64,000 nucleotides of DNA from Clostridium sp. HBUAS56010 (GTDB lineage Bacteria > Bacillota > Clostridia > Lachnospirales > Lachnospiraceae), in the NCBI RefSeq assembly GCF_007115105.1, contig NZ_SULJ01000007.1, forward strand, positions 69,729 to 133,728, given 5' to 3'. Position numbers and translations under genes: made by a program. Positions 28,703 to 37,950 of this stretch are shown piece by piece. Numbering within the stretch: position 1 is the stretch's first letter; every line of letters starts with the position of its first letter. Below the pieces are notes generated by a model. That model did no database searches. It saw only the letters and a program-made list of their open reading frames with translations, and was not told the DNA's origin.

Positions 28703-29497
28703 ATGTGGAAAAAGAAAGAAAAGCTTCCGTCCTATATAACGGAAAATGTCAGGGAAGATCTGATTAAACTTGTGGATATGGTGAAGGTTTATGACACCGG
28801 TTCTATCAAGGTTTTAGGTTTGAAAAGAATTAATTTAACTATAAAACGAGGGGAATTTGTTGCCATTATGGGGCAATCCGGGTCAGGAAAGTCCACGCTG
28901 ATGAATATTCTTGGCTGTCTGGACCGTCCTACCATGGGACATTATTATCTGGATGGAATTGATACAGCGGCATTGCCTCCTGATGATCTGTCCGCAATCC
29001 GGAACAGAAAGATCGGATTCGTATTCCAGTCCTTTAACCTGATTTCCCGTACCTCGGCTCTTAAGAATGTGGAACTTCCAATGACTTATGCCCATGTTTC
29101 CAAAAAGGCAAGACAGGAGCGGGCTTTGGAACTTCTTGACAGGGTAGGGCTTGGAACCAGATATGAGCATATGCCAAATGAGCTTTCCGGAGGGCAGAGA
29201 CAAAGGGTTGCGATTGCCAGGGCACTTGCTAATGAGCCCCCTTTAATTCTTGCCGATGAGCCTACCGGTAACCTGGACACAGCTTCTTCCATTGAGATCA
29301 TGGAGCTGTTTTCCAAGCTGCACAAAGAAGGTGCAACGGTAGTTCTGGTTACCCATGAGGAAGATATTGCAGCATTTACCGAACGGATCATACGGTTTCG
29401 GGATGGGGATATGGTAAGTGATACACCGAACGTTCCCCAGATCTTAACCGCGGCGGAAGCCGTTAAGATGCAGAAAGAGGGGTACCATGCTGATTGA
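28703..29497 (+). CDS. ABC transporter ATP-binding protein (MacB/LolD type)
   Basis: A 264-residue ATPase: Walker [10 protein letters not shown] near residue 58, signature LSGGQRQR, Walker [13 protein letters not shown], the switch His in LVTHE. The DEPTGNLD form is characteristic of the MacB/FtsE/LolD group. ATG 28703 follows GGGGGAGG; the frame extends upstream into the previous gene without a ribosome site. Energises the two permeases downstream. Confidence 0.9.
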   Translation: MWKKKEKLPSYITENVREDLIKLVDMVKVYDTGSIKVLGLKRINLTIKRGEFVAIMGQSGSGKSTLMNILGCLDRPTMGHYYLDGIDTAALPPDDLSAIRNRKIGFVFQSFNLISRTSALKNVELPMTYAHVSKKARQERALELLDRVGLGTRYEHMPNELSGGQRQRVAIARALANEPPLILADEPTGNLDTASSIEIMELFSKLHKEGATVVLVTHEEDIAAFTERIIRFRDGDMVSDTPNVPQILTAAEAVKMQKEGYHAD

Positions 29498-30695
29498 AAA
29501 CATGAGTATGGCTCTCCAGGCAATCAAAGCCAATAAAATGAGATCCTTCTTAACCATGCTTGGTATTATTATAGGAATTGGTGCTGTCATTGCGATTGCC
29601 GCTGTTGGAGACAGTATGCGGAATTTGTTTACCGATGCGTATAAAGATGTAGGATTTAACCGTGCTGCTGTTTCGGTTTCCTGGGATCTGGATGATCTAA
29701 GGGAGTCGGATAATTTTACCAGAAGTGAGATGGAACGGGTGAAGGAGGTTTACAGTGACCGGATACAATATGTAGACAGCGATACATCGCTGGGTGTGGA
29801 TGCCATCAATGGCAGAAGAAAAGTGATGTTTGGATTCCAGGGAGTGAATGAAGGATATTCTGATGTTCAGACTGTTAATATCACCCGGGGGAGATTCTTA
29901 AATGAATCCGACGTAAAAGGAGCGGCCAATCATGTGGTTCTGGAAGACAAAGGAGCGATTCAGCTTTTTGGAACCGATGATTGTGTGGGAAAGACCTTTC
30001 GGATGACAGTGAATAAGGTAACCCAGGAATTTCGGGTGGTAGGAGTGTACCACAAAGACCTGTCTCCCATGGTGGCTTTACTGCTTGGAAGTGGACAGAG
30101 ACAGGCTGGATTTATTCCGGAGACGGTTCTTATAAAATCCAATGATTCCTTTGAACAGCTTCATTTCTACGCAAAGGATGGAGTGAATATGAAGCAGCTT
30201 GTGGCAGATATGAAACGATATGCGGCAAAGTTAAAGAACCGTTCCGAATCAGAGATCACGGCGGTTTCCGTTGTTGACCAGATGGGAAGTGCTGATGCAC
30301 AGTTAGGCGCCATGTCGGCAGCGGTTGGTGGAATTGCCGCCATTTCCCTGTTGGTTGGCGGGATTGGAATCATGAATATTATGATGGTTTCTGTCACAGA
30401 AAGAACCCGTGAGATTGGAATCAGAAAAGCTCTTGGTGCAAGAACCAGAGACATTTTGATCCAGTTTTTAACAGAATCGGCACTGATGTCGGCAAGCGGC
30501 GGAATCATCGGTATTATTCTCGGCATTTCCCTTGTGAAAGTGGGAGGAGTCCTTTTGAATATGACGGTTGTTGTGAATCCGGCTGTTGTTATATTAGCGG
30601 TAGGATTTTCCGCACTGGTTGGTATTTTCTTTGGACTTTATCCTGCATCAAAGGCTGCCAAGTCAGATCCCATTGATGCACTGCGATACGAATAG
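29487..30695 (+). CDS. MacB-type ABC transporter permease, copy 1
   Basis: A 402-residue permease: N-terminal helix ([18 protein letters not shown]), a large extracellular MacB periplasmic-core-like domain (about residues 45-265), then three helices including [14 protein letters not shown], the FtsX/MacB hallmark. It overlaps the ATPase gene by 11 bases. The adjacent gene is a paralog, so the exporter is probably a heterodimer. Confidence 0.88.
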   Translation: MLIENMSMALQAIKANKMRSFLTMLGIIIGIGAVIAIAAVGDSMRNLFTDAYKDVGFNRAAVSVSWDLDDLRESDNFTRSEMERVKEVYSDRIQYVDSDTSLGVDAINGRRKVMFGFQGVNEGYSDVQTVNITRGRFLNESDVKGAANHVVLEDKGAIQLFGTDDCVGKTFRMTVNKVTQEFRVVGVYHKDLSPMVALLLGSGQRQAGFIPETVLIKSNDSFEQLHFYAKDGVNMKQLVADMKRYAAKLKNRSESEITAVSVVDQMGSADAQLGAMSAAVGGIAAISLLVGGIGIMNIMMVSVTERTREIGIRKALGARTRDILIQFLTESALMSASGGIIGIILGISLVKVGGVLLNMTVVVNPAVVILAVGFSALVGIFFGLYPASKAAKSDPIDALRYE

Positions 30696-30706
30696 AAGGA
30701 GGCAGC

Positions 30707-31918
30707 ATGTTATTTGAAAATATGAGTATGGCTGTTCAGTCCATCAGAGCCAACAAGATGCGCTCCTTTCTGACCATGCTTGGAATTATTATCGGTATCG
30801 GCGCTGTTATTGCGATTGTTTCCATCGGTGATACCATGCGTTTTATGGTGTCCGACCTATATAAGAACGTAGGAACCACCCTGGCATATGTTTATATATG
30901 GCCAGAGGATGGAGAAGAGATGCGCCAGGGAGATTATTTTAATCTTGATGAAATTGACCGGATTAAAGAAGTCTTTCCCGATGACATCGTTTATGTAGAC
31001 AGCAATGCGAGTGTTGCTTCCGATGCTATATATGGGCATAAGAAAGAAAAGTATAACTTCGAAGGCATTGATTATAACTACCCCGATGTAAAGAACATTA
31101 ACATTATTTACGGAAGAAATCTAAATGAAAGCGATATCAAAGCCAGAAAGAAAAATGTGGTACTGGAAGCAAAAGGAGCAAAAGAATTATTCGGAATGGA
31201 GAATGCAGTAGGGAAAACCTTCCGGACTACGGTTTATGGAGAGACCAGTTATTTTAATGTAGTAGGTATCTATAAGCTTGATCTGACTCCCATTGAAGAG
31301 ATGATGATGGGAACAAGCAAGACAAAGAGCGGATTTATTCCTTATACGCTTCTGACCTGGCCAAACGATGCAGTTTACAACATACGTCTCTATGCCAGAG
31401 AAGGAACGGATATGGATCAGTTAGAGATAAAGGTTCAGAGTTATGTGGCAAAAGCAAAGAACCGGAACAAGAATGAAATCACCTTCCGTTCGGCAGCAAG
31501 TGAGATGAAAAGCCTGGATGGCGTGATGGGAGGACTTTCTCTGGCTGTGGGAGGAATTGCAGCAATTTCTCTTTTAGTAGGAGGAATCGGCATTATGAAT
31601 ATTATGCTGGTGTCTGTAACGGAGAGGACAAGAGAGATTGGAATCCGTAAAGCACTGGGAGCCAAGACTGCAGATGTTTTAGTCCAGTTTTTAACGGAGT
31701 CAGCCATTCTTTCTGCTTTTGGAGGAATCCTTGGAATCGCAGCAGGCGCGGGTCTGGTTATGTTAGGAGGAACTCTTCTTGGTCTGCAGGTTGTCATTAA
31801 GGCAGAGGTGATTTTGGTAGCAGTAGGATTTTCCGCTTTGGTTGGAGTGTTTTTCGGAATTTATCCGGCCTCCAAAGCAGCCAGCGCAGATCCCATTGAT
31901 GCCTTGAGATATGAATAG
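30707..31918 (+). CDS. MacB-type ABC transporter permease, copy 2
   Basis: A 403-residue paralog of the preceding permease, with the same order of parts. The membrane segments are nearly the same ([33 protein letters not shown]) while the extracellular domain has diverged clearly, which argues for an old duplication kept as a heterodimer. AGAAGGAGG precedes the ATG; a strong terminator follows 7 bases after the stop. Confidence 0.88.
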   Translation: MLFENMSMAVQSIRANKMRSFLTMLGIIIGIGAVIAIVSIGDTMRFMVSDLYKNVGTTLAYVYIWPEDGEEMRQGDYFNLDEIDRIKEVFPDDIVYVDSNASVASDAIYGHKKEKYNFEGIDYNYPDVKNINIIYGRNLNESDIKARKKNVVLEAKGAKELFGMENAVGKTFRTTVYGETSYFNVVGIYKLDLTPIEEMMMGTSKTKSGFIPYTLLTWPNDAVYNIRLYAREGTDMDQLEIKVQSYVAKAKNRNKNEITFRSAASEMKSLDGVMGGLSLAVGGIAAISLLVGGIGIMNIMLVSVTERTREIGIRKALGAKTADVLVQFLTESAILSAFGGILGIAAGAGLVMLGGTLLGLQVVIKAEVILVAVGFSALVGVFFGIYPASKAASADPIDALRYE

Positions 31919-31925
31919 AGCAGGA

Positions 31926-31972
31926 GCGGAAGTTCCCGTAGATGAATAATCTGTGGGAACTTCCGCTTTTTT
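31926..31972 (+). terminator. terminator of the MacAB-type operon
   Basis: Perfect 12-bp stem GCGGAAGTTCCC/GGGAACTTCCGC followed by six T. Confidence 0.95.
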
Positions 31973-32036
31973 GATTGTATCGGAAAGAAGTTTTGTGTAC
32001 TATAAAATTATCATTACAAAGGAGGAAAAGGGGAAA

Positions 32037-32063
32037 ATGGGGGATTTTTATGAGGTGTTATAG
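32037..32063 (+). other. eight-codon leader ORF overlapping the sensor kinase start
   Basis: A perfect AAAGGAGG (and a second AGGGG) precedes ATG 32037, which opens an eight-residue frame (MGDFYEVL) that stops at 32061-32063. The kinase start at 32050 lies inside it in another frame and has only a weak site of its own. This could couple kinase translation to the leader. Confidence 0.35.
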
Positions 32064-33903
32064 GAGAGTAGTCAGCAGTTCCATAACCAGAAAGATCTTG
32101 GCGCTGATTGTATTTTCCATGGGGATTTCCTTTCTGGTAAGCATCCTGATTATGAGAAAGGTGCAGGAATCATATTTTCATTATGTATATGAGACAAAGA
32201 CAGATATGTTAAATCATTCCATGTCCGGGATAGAGGAGAAGCTATCAGGATATGAGACTGCGACCTATCAGTTTGTCACAGGAAGCAGGACACAGCAGTT
32301 TGTCTCCCGGTTTCTTGCTGCATGTGACCAGTTTGATAATGCAAAAGAGGAGGACGGTTTAAACTGGATTAATGAGAGGAGAAGTGCCAGAGGGATAAAG
32401 GCTGTAAATATTATAAAGATCATAAGGGAACTGGATACCTGTCTTTCCAGAACTGATAAAGCGGATACCGGTTATTTCATTGACAGGGAAAACAATCAGT
32501 ACAGCGGATATGGAAGTTCCCGAATTTCTGTATCAGAGGAAGATTTATTAAAGATTGCTGATGAGGCAAAGAAAAGAAAAGGGGGGGCGGTTTACCAGGT
32601 TGTTAATGTCCGTTATGGTTCTGGCGGAGAATCGAGAAAAGAAGTTGCAATTGCCAGGTCCATTCTGGAAAAGCAGAATATGACCATGCGTTATTGCGGT
32701 ACTGTAATTTTTCTGGTAAATCCGGAGATGCTCGCCTCTTCGTATCTGACAGAAACCAATGGACTTCTTATCCTCGAGGGGGATAATCCCGGCGTTGTTT
32801 TTTCTACTGTCAATCCAGAGGAAGAGGAAGTATTTCGAACAAAAATAAAAAATGATGGAAACGAAAAGTATGAGATTGTCCGGCTGGAGGGAAAACGGTA
32901 TTTTGTTACCTCCATTAAATCAGAAAATTTAGACTGGCGGTATTATAACATTTCGGATTATGACCAGATGTTTTCAAGCATTGAAAATATGGCGCTCCTT
33001 TATTCCGGTGTCCTTCTTTTTATTCTGCTTGTAATTGGAGGTCTGGCGGCTGTTGTTTCTGTAACAATTGTAAAGCCGGTGGTTACTCTCTCTGAAAAGA
33101 TTGCCTCCATACGAATGAATGAAGATCCGGTGAAGGCATTAGAAACTCTTGAAATAAAAAAGAAGAAACGGCAAGATGAGATCGGGCAGTTGGAGGTGGA
33201 GTTTTCTGAAATGATCTGTCAGCTCAGTGAACTGATTCACGAAAATTATGAACAGAAGATCTATTTGCAGAATGCCCAGTTGTCCGCACTCCGCGCAAAA
33301 CTCAATCCGCATTTTCTTTACAATACCCTTGATACCATACGCTGGCTGGCGGGAGAGGAGACTTACAAGAAGATTCCATCTATTGTAAAAGCGTTGGGAG
33401 ATATTTTACGCATTTCCATAAACAGCAGGGAAGATCTGATTCCTCTGGAACAGGAACTGGAATATATGAGAGGGTATCTGACCATACAAAGGGCAAGATT
33501 TGGAGAACGCCTTCATGTACAGATTCATGCGGAGGAACGGTGCATGAAGAGAAAAATTCCTGCTTTTAGTTTACAGCCAATTGTTGAAAATTCTGTGATT
33601 TATGCCCTGGAAAGAATGACTGGGGTCTGTTTTATCCAGGTAACTGTGGAAGAAAACCAAGAAGAACTTATTTTTCATGTATCTGATAATGGAGCCGGAG
33701 TGGACCCGGATATTTTAGATAAGTTAAAGTTAGGAACCATAAAAGCGGAAGGCAATGGGATTGGGCTGACGAATCTCAATGAGCGTTTGATGAATTTATA
33801 TGGCAAAGAATACGGAATTTCAGTAAAAAACGGGGTGAATGGGGGAACTGTAATCAGTTTCCGTATTAAGAAAAAGGGGGAGGACGAATATGAAACTGAT
33901 TAA
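32050..33903 (+). CDS. sensor histidine kinase, YesM family
   Basis: A 617-residue membrane kinase. Helix at about residues 14-33, extracellular Cache-like sensing domain, second helix near 310-330, HAMP linker, coiled coil, then the LytS/YesM kinase core: LNPHFLYNTLDTIRW holds the phosphorylated His; the ATP site is in DNGAGVDPDILDKL and GNGIGLTNLNERL. The chosen ATG 32050 places a basic stretch before the first helix; the longer frame upstream has no ribosome site. Overlaps the response regulator by 14 bases. The pair probably senses pectin-derived sugar and drives the importer at 34752. Confidence 0.88.
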   Translation: MRCYRRVVSSSITRKILALIVFSMGISFLVSILIMRKVQESYFHYVYETKTDMLNHSMSGIEEKLSGYETATYQFVTGSRTQQFVSRFLAACDQFDNAKEEDGLNWINERRSARGIKAVNIIKIIRELDTCLSRTDKADTGYFIDRENNQYSGYGSSRISVSEEDLLKIADEAKKRKGGAVYQVVNVRYGSGGESRKEVAIARSILEKQNMTMRYCGTVIFLVNPEMLASSYLTETNGLLILEGDNPGVVFSTVNPEEEEVFRTKIKNDGNEKYEIVRLEGKRYFVTSIKSENLDWRYYNISDYDQMFSSIENMALLYSGVLLFILLVIGGLAAVVSVTIVKPVVTLSEKIASIRMNEDPVKALETLEIKKKKRQDEIGQLEVEFSEMICQLSELIHENYEQKIYLQNAQLSALRAKLNPHFLYNTLDTIRWLAGEETYKKIPSIVKALGDILRISINSREDLIPLEQELEYMRGYLTIQRARFGERLHVQIHAEERCMKRKIPAFSLQPIVENSVIYALERMTGVCFIQVTVEENQEELIFHVSDNGAGVDPDILDKLKLGTIKAEGNGIGLTNLNERLMNLYGKEYGISVKNGVNGGTVISFRIKKKGEDEYETD

Positions 33904-34630
33904 GGTGATGATTGTTGATGATGAGATGATTGTAAGAAGAGGATTAAAGTGCTGTATTGACTGGTCCTCCAATTGTTTTGAGATTGTGGCGGAAAAAGCG
34001 GATGGAACCAGTGCATTAAATTATATGGAACATAATCAGACAGATCTGATTGTAACGGATATAAAAATGCCGGAGATGGATGGGCTGGAGCTGATGAGAA
34101 GAGCCAGACAGGGAGGCAGTGGGGCGAAGTTTCTTATTCTTTCCGGCTATGATGATTTTGCTTATGCACAGAAGGCACTTCGTTATGGAGCCGCAGATTA
34201 TATCTTGAAACCCATAAAAGAAGAAGAACTGCTAAATTCTCTGTTTCGGATCAGATCGGAATTCTTTCCTGAGATTAAGACCAGCCTTCTCCTTTACCCG
34301 GAGCGGTATTCCAATACCATAAAGCAGGTTCTTTCCTATGTGGATATAAATCTGGATCAGCCTGAATTGTCTTTAAAGATGATTGCAGATAATGTGCTGT
34401 TTATGAGCGGAAGCTATTTGTCCAAGCTTTTTCTAAAGGAAACCGGATATAAATTTTCCACCTTCCTGACAATAAAAAGAATGGAAAAGGCATGGCTTTT
34501 GCTTCATACAAGCAGAGATATTACTGTTTATGAAATCGCTGATCAGACAGGATTTGGAAACAATCCCCAGTATTTTAGTACGGTGTTTAAAAAGTTTTAT
34601 GGGAAATCTCCCACTGAGTTTAAGGGGTAA
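33890..34630 (+). CDS. response regulator with AraC-type DNA-binding domain (YesN-like)
   Basis: A 246-residue regulator: receiver domain with acidic pair VDDE, phospho-acceptor Asp in VTDIKMPEMDG and Lys in LKPIKEEE, directly joined to an AraC-type double helix-turn-helix (from about 145; VLFMSGSYLSKLF and IADQTGFGNNPQYFSTVFKK). It is shorter than typical YesN proteins because the middle linker is missing. GGGGAGGAC precedes the ATG. Partner of the kinase upstream. Confidence 0.9.
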   Translation: MKLIKVMIVDDEMIVRRGLKCCIDWSSNCFEIVAEKADGTSALNYMEHNQTDLIVTDIKMPEMDGLELMRRARQGGSGAKFLILSGYDDFAYAQKALRYGAADYILKPIKEEELLNSLFRIRSEFFPEIKTSLLLYPERYSNTIKQVLSYVDINLDQPELSLKMIADNVLFMSGSYLSKLFLKETGYKFSTFLTIKRMEKAWLLLHTSRDITVYEIADQTGFGNNPQYFSTVFKKFYGKSPTEFKG

Positions 34631-34751
34631 ATCCACATATTTAATGACTATTTTTTATACAATCTGACCTTTTTTTTGAATTAAAATCCAGAAGATTCCC
34701 TGTATAATTAAATTGTACTCAAAAAAACTCATGAAGAAAGGGAGAAGGAAC

Positions 34752-36092
34752 ATGAAGAAGAAACTGGGAATCTTATTAGGAGCAGCTATTTTAGCTTCAC
34801 TGGCAGGCTGTGGCAAAACAAAAGAAGCAGACTTACCACAGTCATCAGAAAAAGCAGCAGAAAGCAGTATGGCAGGGAAAGAAAAAAAGCAGGAAGATAA
34901 TGAGATCCGTGTGGCATGGTGGGGAAACCAGAAACGGACCGACGCAACCATTGATGCGTTTGAGACCTTTGCACAGGAGCATGGGGCGAAATTTAATTAT
35001 GAATATAATAGCTACGATGCGTACTGGGAAACACTTGCAACCCAGTCCGTAGGAAGAAATCTTCCAGGAATTATCCAGCAGGTAACAGATCAGTTTGCTG
35101 GTTACATAAACAATGGGCTTTTAATGGACTTAACGCCGTTTGTAGAAAGCGGAGCACTGGATTTATCTGATTGTGATGATGTATATATATCAGGAGGCAA
35201 TTATAAAGATGGTTTTTACGGAGTTTCTCTTGGAACCAATGTAATGACCATGATGTATAACAAAGATCTGTTTCAGGCGGCAGGGGTAGAAGAGCCGTCT
35301 ATGGACTGGAAATGGTCTGATTTTGTACAGACAGCCAGAGCAATTCATCAGAAAACAGGAATGAAAACGGAAAACGTTGCCCTTGGAATGCCAAGATATT
35401 TAATTGAACCAATGATCCGGTCTAAAGGGCAGTCTCTTTATTCAGAAGACGGAAAAGAATTTGGTTTTGATGATGAAACAAAAGCGGAAATCGTAGCTGT
35501 AATTCAGGACTGTTATGATCTGGCTCAGGAAGGGGTATTTGTAGAGGCAGGAGATCAGCTTTTGTGGAAGGATAATTCAGAACGGGGAATTTGTACGGGA
35601 GATGCAGCAATGGGAATGAACTGGAGTTCACAATTTTCCAATTTTTCCGGATATTATGATCAGAATCTTGAGATGACAACGCTTCCTATGTTTGATGATG
35701 GGACCGAAAAAGGAATGTATTTAAGACCGGCTCAGTTCTTTTCCATCACCAGCGACTGTCCTGATCCGGAGATGGCTGCAAAGGCAATCAGTTATTTTAT
35801 TAATGATAAGTCAGCCAATGAAAAATTAAATGGAGAAAGAGGGATTCCGGCTTCCAAACGTGTCAGAGAGGCACTGAAAGAAAAAGCGAGTGATACGGAT
35901 AAAAAGGTTTATGATTTTATGGATTCGGTCGTGGAATTTTGCCGGGATTCTGATGCGGCAGAACCTTCTGCTTCCAGGCAATGTGTTGAAGTACTCAATA
36001 ACAATGTAAATGAAGTCATGTATGGTCAGATGACGGCGCAGGAGTGTGTGGATAGCTGGATGGCACAATCACTTGATATTTTGTCCAAGTAA
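34752..36092 (+). CDS. extracellular sugar-binding lipoprotein
   Basis: A 446-residue ABC importer binding protein of the maltose-binding (cluster B) type. Lipobox LAGC with Cys20, then a Lys/Glu/Ser-rich linker; RVAWWGNQKR begins the mature fold. ATG 34752 follows GGGAGAAGG; TATAAT at 34703-34708 may be the promoter -10. A small hairpin follows the gene (36097-36112). Probably binds oligogalacturonides or rhamnogalacturonan fragments, judged from the enzymes downstream. Confidence 0.88.
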   Translation: MKKKLGILLGAAILASLAGCGKTKEADLPQSSEKAAESSMAGKEKKQEDNEIRVAWWGNQKRTDATIDAFETFAQEHGAKFNYEYNSYDAYWETLATQSVGRNLPGIIQQVTDQFAGYINNGLLMDLTPFVESGALDLSDCDDVYISGGNYKDGFYGVSLGTNVMTMMYNKDLFQAAGVEEPSMDWKWSDFVQTARAIHQKTGMKTENVALGMPRYLIEPMIRSKGQSLYSEDGKEFGFDDETKAEIVAVIQDCYDLAQEGVFVEAGDQLLWKDNSERGICTGDAAMGMNWSSQFSNFSGYYDQNLEMTTLPMFDDGTEKGMYLRPAQFFSITSDCPDPEMAAKAISYFINDKSANEKLNGERGIPASKRVREALKEKASDTDKKVYDFMDSVVEFCRDSDAAEPSASRQCVEVLNNNVNEVMYGQMTAQECVDSWMAQSLDILSK

Positions 36093-36096
36093 AATA

Positions 36097-36112
36097 ATCT
36101 TGACGCCAAGAT
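36097..36112 (+). other. small hairpin between binding protein and permease genes
   Basis: ATCTTG-ACGC-CAAGAT begins 4 bases after the stop, with no T-run. Such hairpins commonly stabilise the binding-protein part of the message; this one is short. Confidence 0.35.
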
Positions 36113-36135
36113 AAAATACAGTTAGGAGTGAACGT

Positions 36136-37086
36136 ATGAAACATACCAGGCGGAGAATCTCTATTTACAATCAGAACGTGGTGGGATATGCTTTTATCAT
36201 GCCATGGCTCATCGGCTTTTTATGCTTTACCCTGGTGCCCTTTCTCATGTCATTTGTGCTGTCTTTTACAGATTTTAATATACTGTCCAAAAGTACAAAA
36301 TTTGTGGGAATTGACAATTACATCAGGTTATTTACCCAGGATCATTTATTTATAAAATCTTTGCAGGTTACCTTTAAATTTGCATTCATATCAATTCCGT
36401 TAAGACTTATATTCGCTCTTTTCGTGGCGTTGGTTTTAAACCGGAAAAGCAAGGCAGTTCCTGTTTACCGGGTGGTGTATTATCTTCCCTCCATTATTGG
36501 AGGTTCTGTGGCTGTTTCGGTTATGTGGAGAAATCTCTTTACAAAGGCGGGTGTCATTAACAGCCTTCTCCAGACCATGGGAATAGACTGCCAGATTAAC
36601 TGGCTTTCCAACACGAAGACAGCCCTGTTTACTTTAATTCTGTTATATGTGTGGCAGTTTGGGTCTTCCATGCTCATCTTCCTATCCGGTTTAAAACAGA
36701 TTCCTCTTTCTTACTATGAGGCGGCTGAGGTGGATGGTGCAGGAAGGATAAGGCAGTTTTTCTCCATCACCATGCCTCTTTTAAGCCCCATTATATTGTT
36801 TAACTTAATTATGCAGATTATCAACGGATTTATGGTATTTACCCAGGCGCAGATCATTACAAACGGAGGTCCGGTTAATGAGACACTGGTTTATATTCTG
36901 TATCTGTACCAGAACAGTTTTAAATATTATGAGATGGGATATGGTTCTGCCATGGCATGGGTTTTACTTATGATTGTTGGATTTTTCACTGCAATTGTGT
37001 TTCGTTCTTCCAGGCAATGGGTGTTCTATGAAAATAATTCTGCTGCTGGAAGGATGAAGAAACAGAAAGGAGGAAAAGCCAACTGA
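36136..37086 (+). CDS. sugar ABC transporter permease (MalF/UgpA-like)
   Basis: A 316-residue permease with six predicted helices and the EAA-loop (YYEAAEVDGAGRIRQFFSI). TAGGAGTG precedes the ATG. It forms the channel with the next gene's product and works with the binding protein at 34752. No ATPase gene is nearby. Confidence 0.9.
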   Translation: MKHTRRRISIYNQNVVGYAFIMPWLIGFLCFTLVPFLMSFVLSFTDFNILSKSTKFVGIDNYIRLFTQDHLFIKSLQVTFKFAFISIPLRLIFALFVALVLNRKSKAVPVYRVVYYLPSIIGGSVAVSVMWRNLFTKAGVINSLLQTMGIDCQINWLSNTKTALFTLILLYVWQFGSSMLIFLSGLKQIPLSYYEAAEVDGAGRIRQFFSITMPLLSPIILFNLIMQIINGFMVFTQAQIITNGGPVNETLVYILYLYQNSFKYYEMGYGSAMAWVLLMIVGFFTAIVFRSSRQWVFYENNSAAGRMKKQKGGKAN

Positions 37087-37087
37087 T

Positions 37088-37936
37088 ATGGGAATGAAAG
37101 CAAAAAAAAGACGGAATATAATTATTTTTCATGTTATTGTAGGAAGTATTGCAGTTTTCATGTTTTATCCAATTATTTGGATGCTGTTTAGTTCTTTTAA
37201 ACCCTCCGACCAGGTTATGACAACCGTTGCCAGTCTGTTTCCAAAACAGTGGACCATCTTAAATTATATAACCGGCTGGAAAGGATTTGGCGGGGTTACG
37301 TTTGCTACATTTTTTAAGAACTCGGCAATCATTACCATACTTTCTACCATTGGTGCAGTAATTTCTTCCACATTGGTTGCCTATGGATTTGCCAGAATAC
37401 AGTTTAAAGGAAAAAACATCCTGTTTTTATGTATGCTTACAACCATGATGCTGCCCCATCAGGTTATTATGATTCCTCAGTATATTATCTTTAATCTGTT
37501 TGGCTGGGTGAACTCGCCTCTGCCCATTGTTGTACCGGCATGGTGTGCAAAACCTCTTTTTATCTTTATGATTATACAGTTTATTGAGGGAATTCCAAAG
37601 GATCTTGATGAGGCGGCAAAAATGGATGGGTGCAGTCCTTATACCATTTTTTCAAGAATTATCTGTCCCCTTGTCAGGCCGGCTATGGTAACCTGTGCAA
37701 TTTTTGAGTTCTACTGGAAGTGGGATGATTATATGGGGGCCCTCCTATATCTTAATTCACCGGATAAATATACGGTTTCCATTGCACTGAAGAATTTTAC
37801 GGATCCTATGAGTTCTTCTGATTACGGTGCTATGTTTGCGATGTGTGTGCTATCATTACTTCCAATCATTATTATTTTTTTATTATTGCAAAAGTACATT
37901 GTGGAGGGGGTAGCTTCCACAGGAATTAAAGGTTAA
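37088..37936 (+). CDS. sugar ABC transporter permease (MalG/UgpE-like)
   Basis: A 282-residue permease, six predicted helices, EAA-loop LDEAAKMDGCSPYTIFSRI. AAAGGAGG is at the end of the previous gene, about 15 bases before this ATG, so translation is probably coupled. Second half of the channel. Confidence 0.9.
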   Translation: MGMKAKKRRNIIIFHVIVGSIAVFMFYPIIWMLFSSFKPSDQVMTTVASLFPKQWTILNYITGWKGFGGVTFATFFKNSAIITILSTIGAVISSTLVAYGFARIQFKGKNILFLCMLTTMMLPHQVIMIPQYIIFNLFGWVNSPLPIVVPAWCAKPLFIFMIIQFIEGIPKDLDEAAKMDGCSPYTIFSRIICPLVRPAMVTCAIFEFYWKWDDYMGALLYLNSPDKYTVSIALKNFTDPMSSSDYGAMFAMCVLSLLPIIIIFLLLQKYIVEGVASTGIKG

Positions 37937-37950
37937 AGAAAGGGGTAGAA

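Noticed and set aside
29487-31918. Tandem MacB-type permeases as a recent duplication or assembly error
   Set aside because: The membrane parts are similar but the extracellular domains and base sequences differ strongly, as in an old heterodimer.
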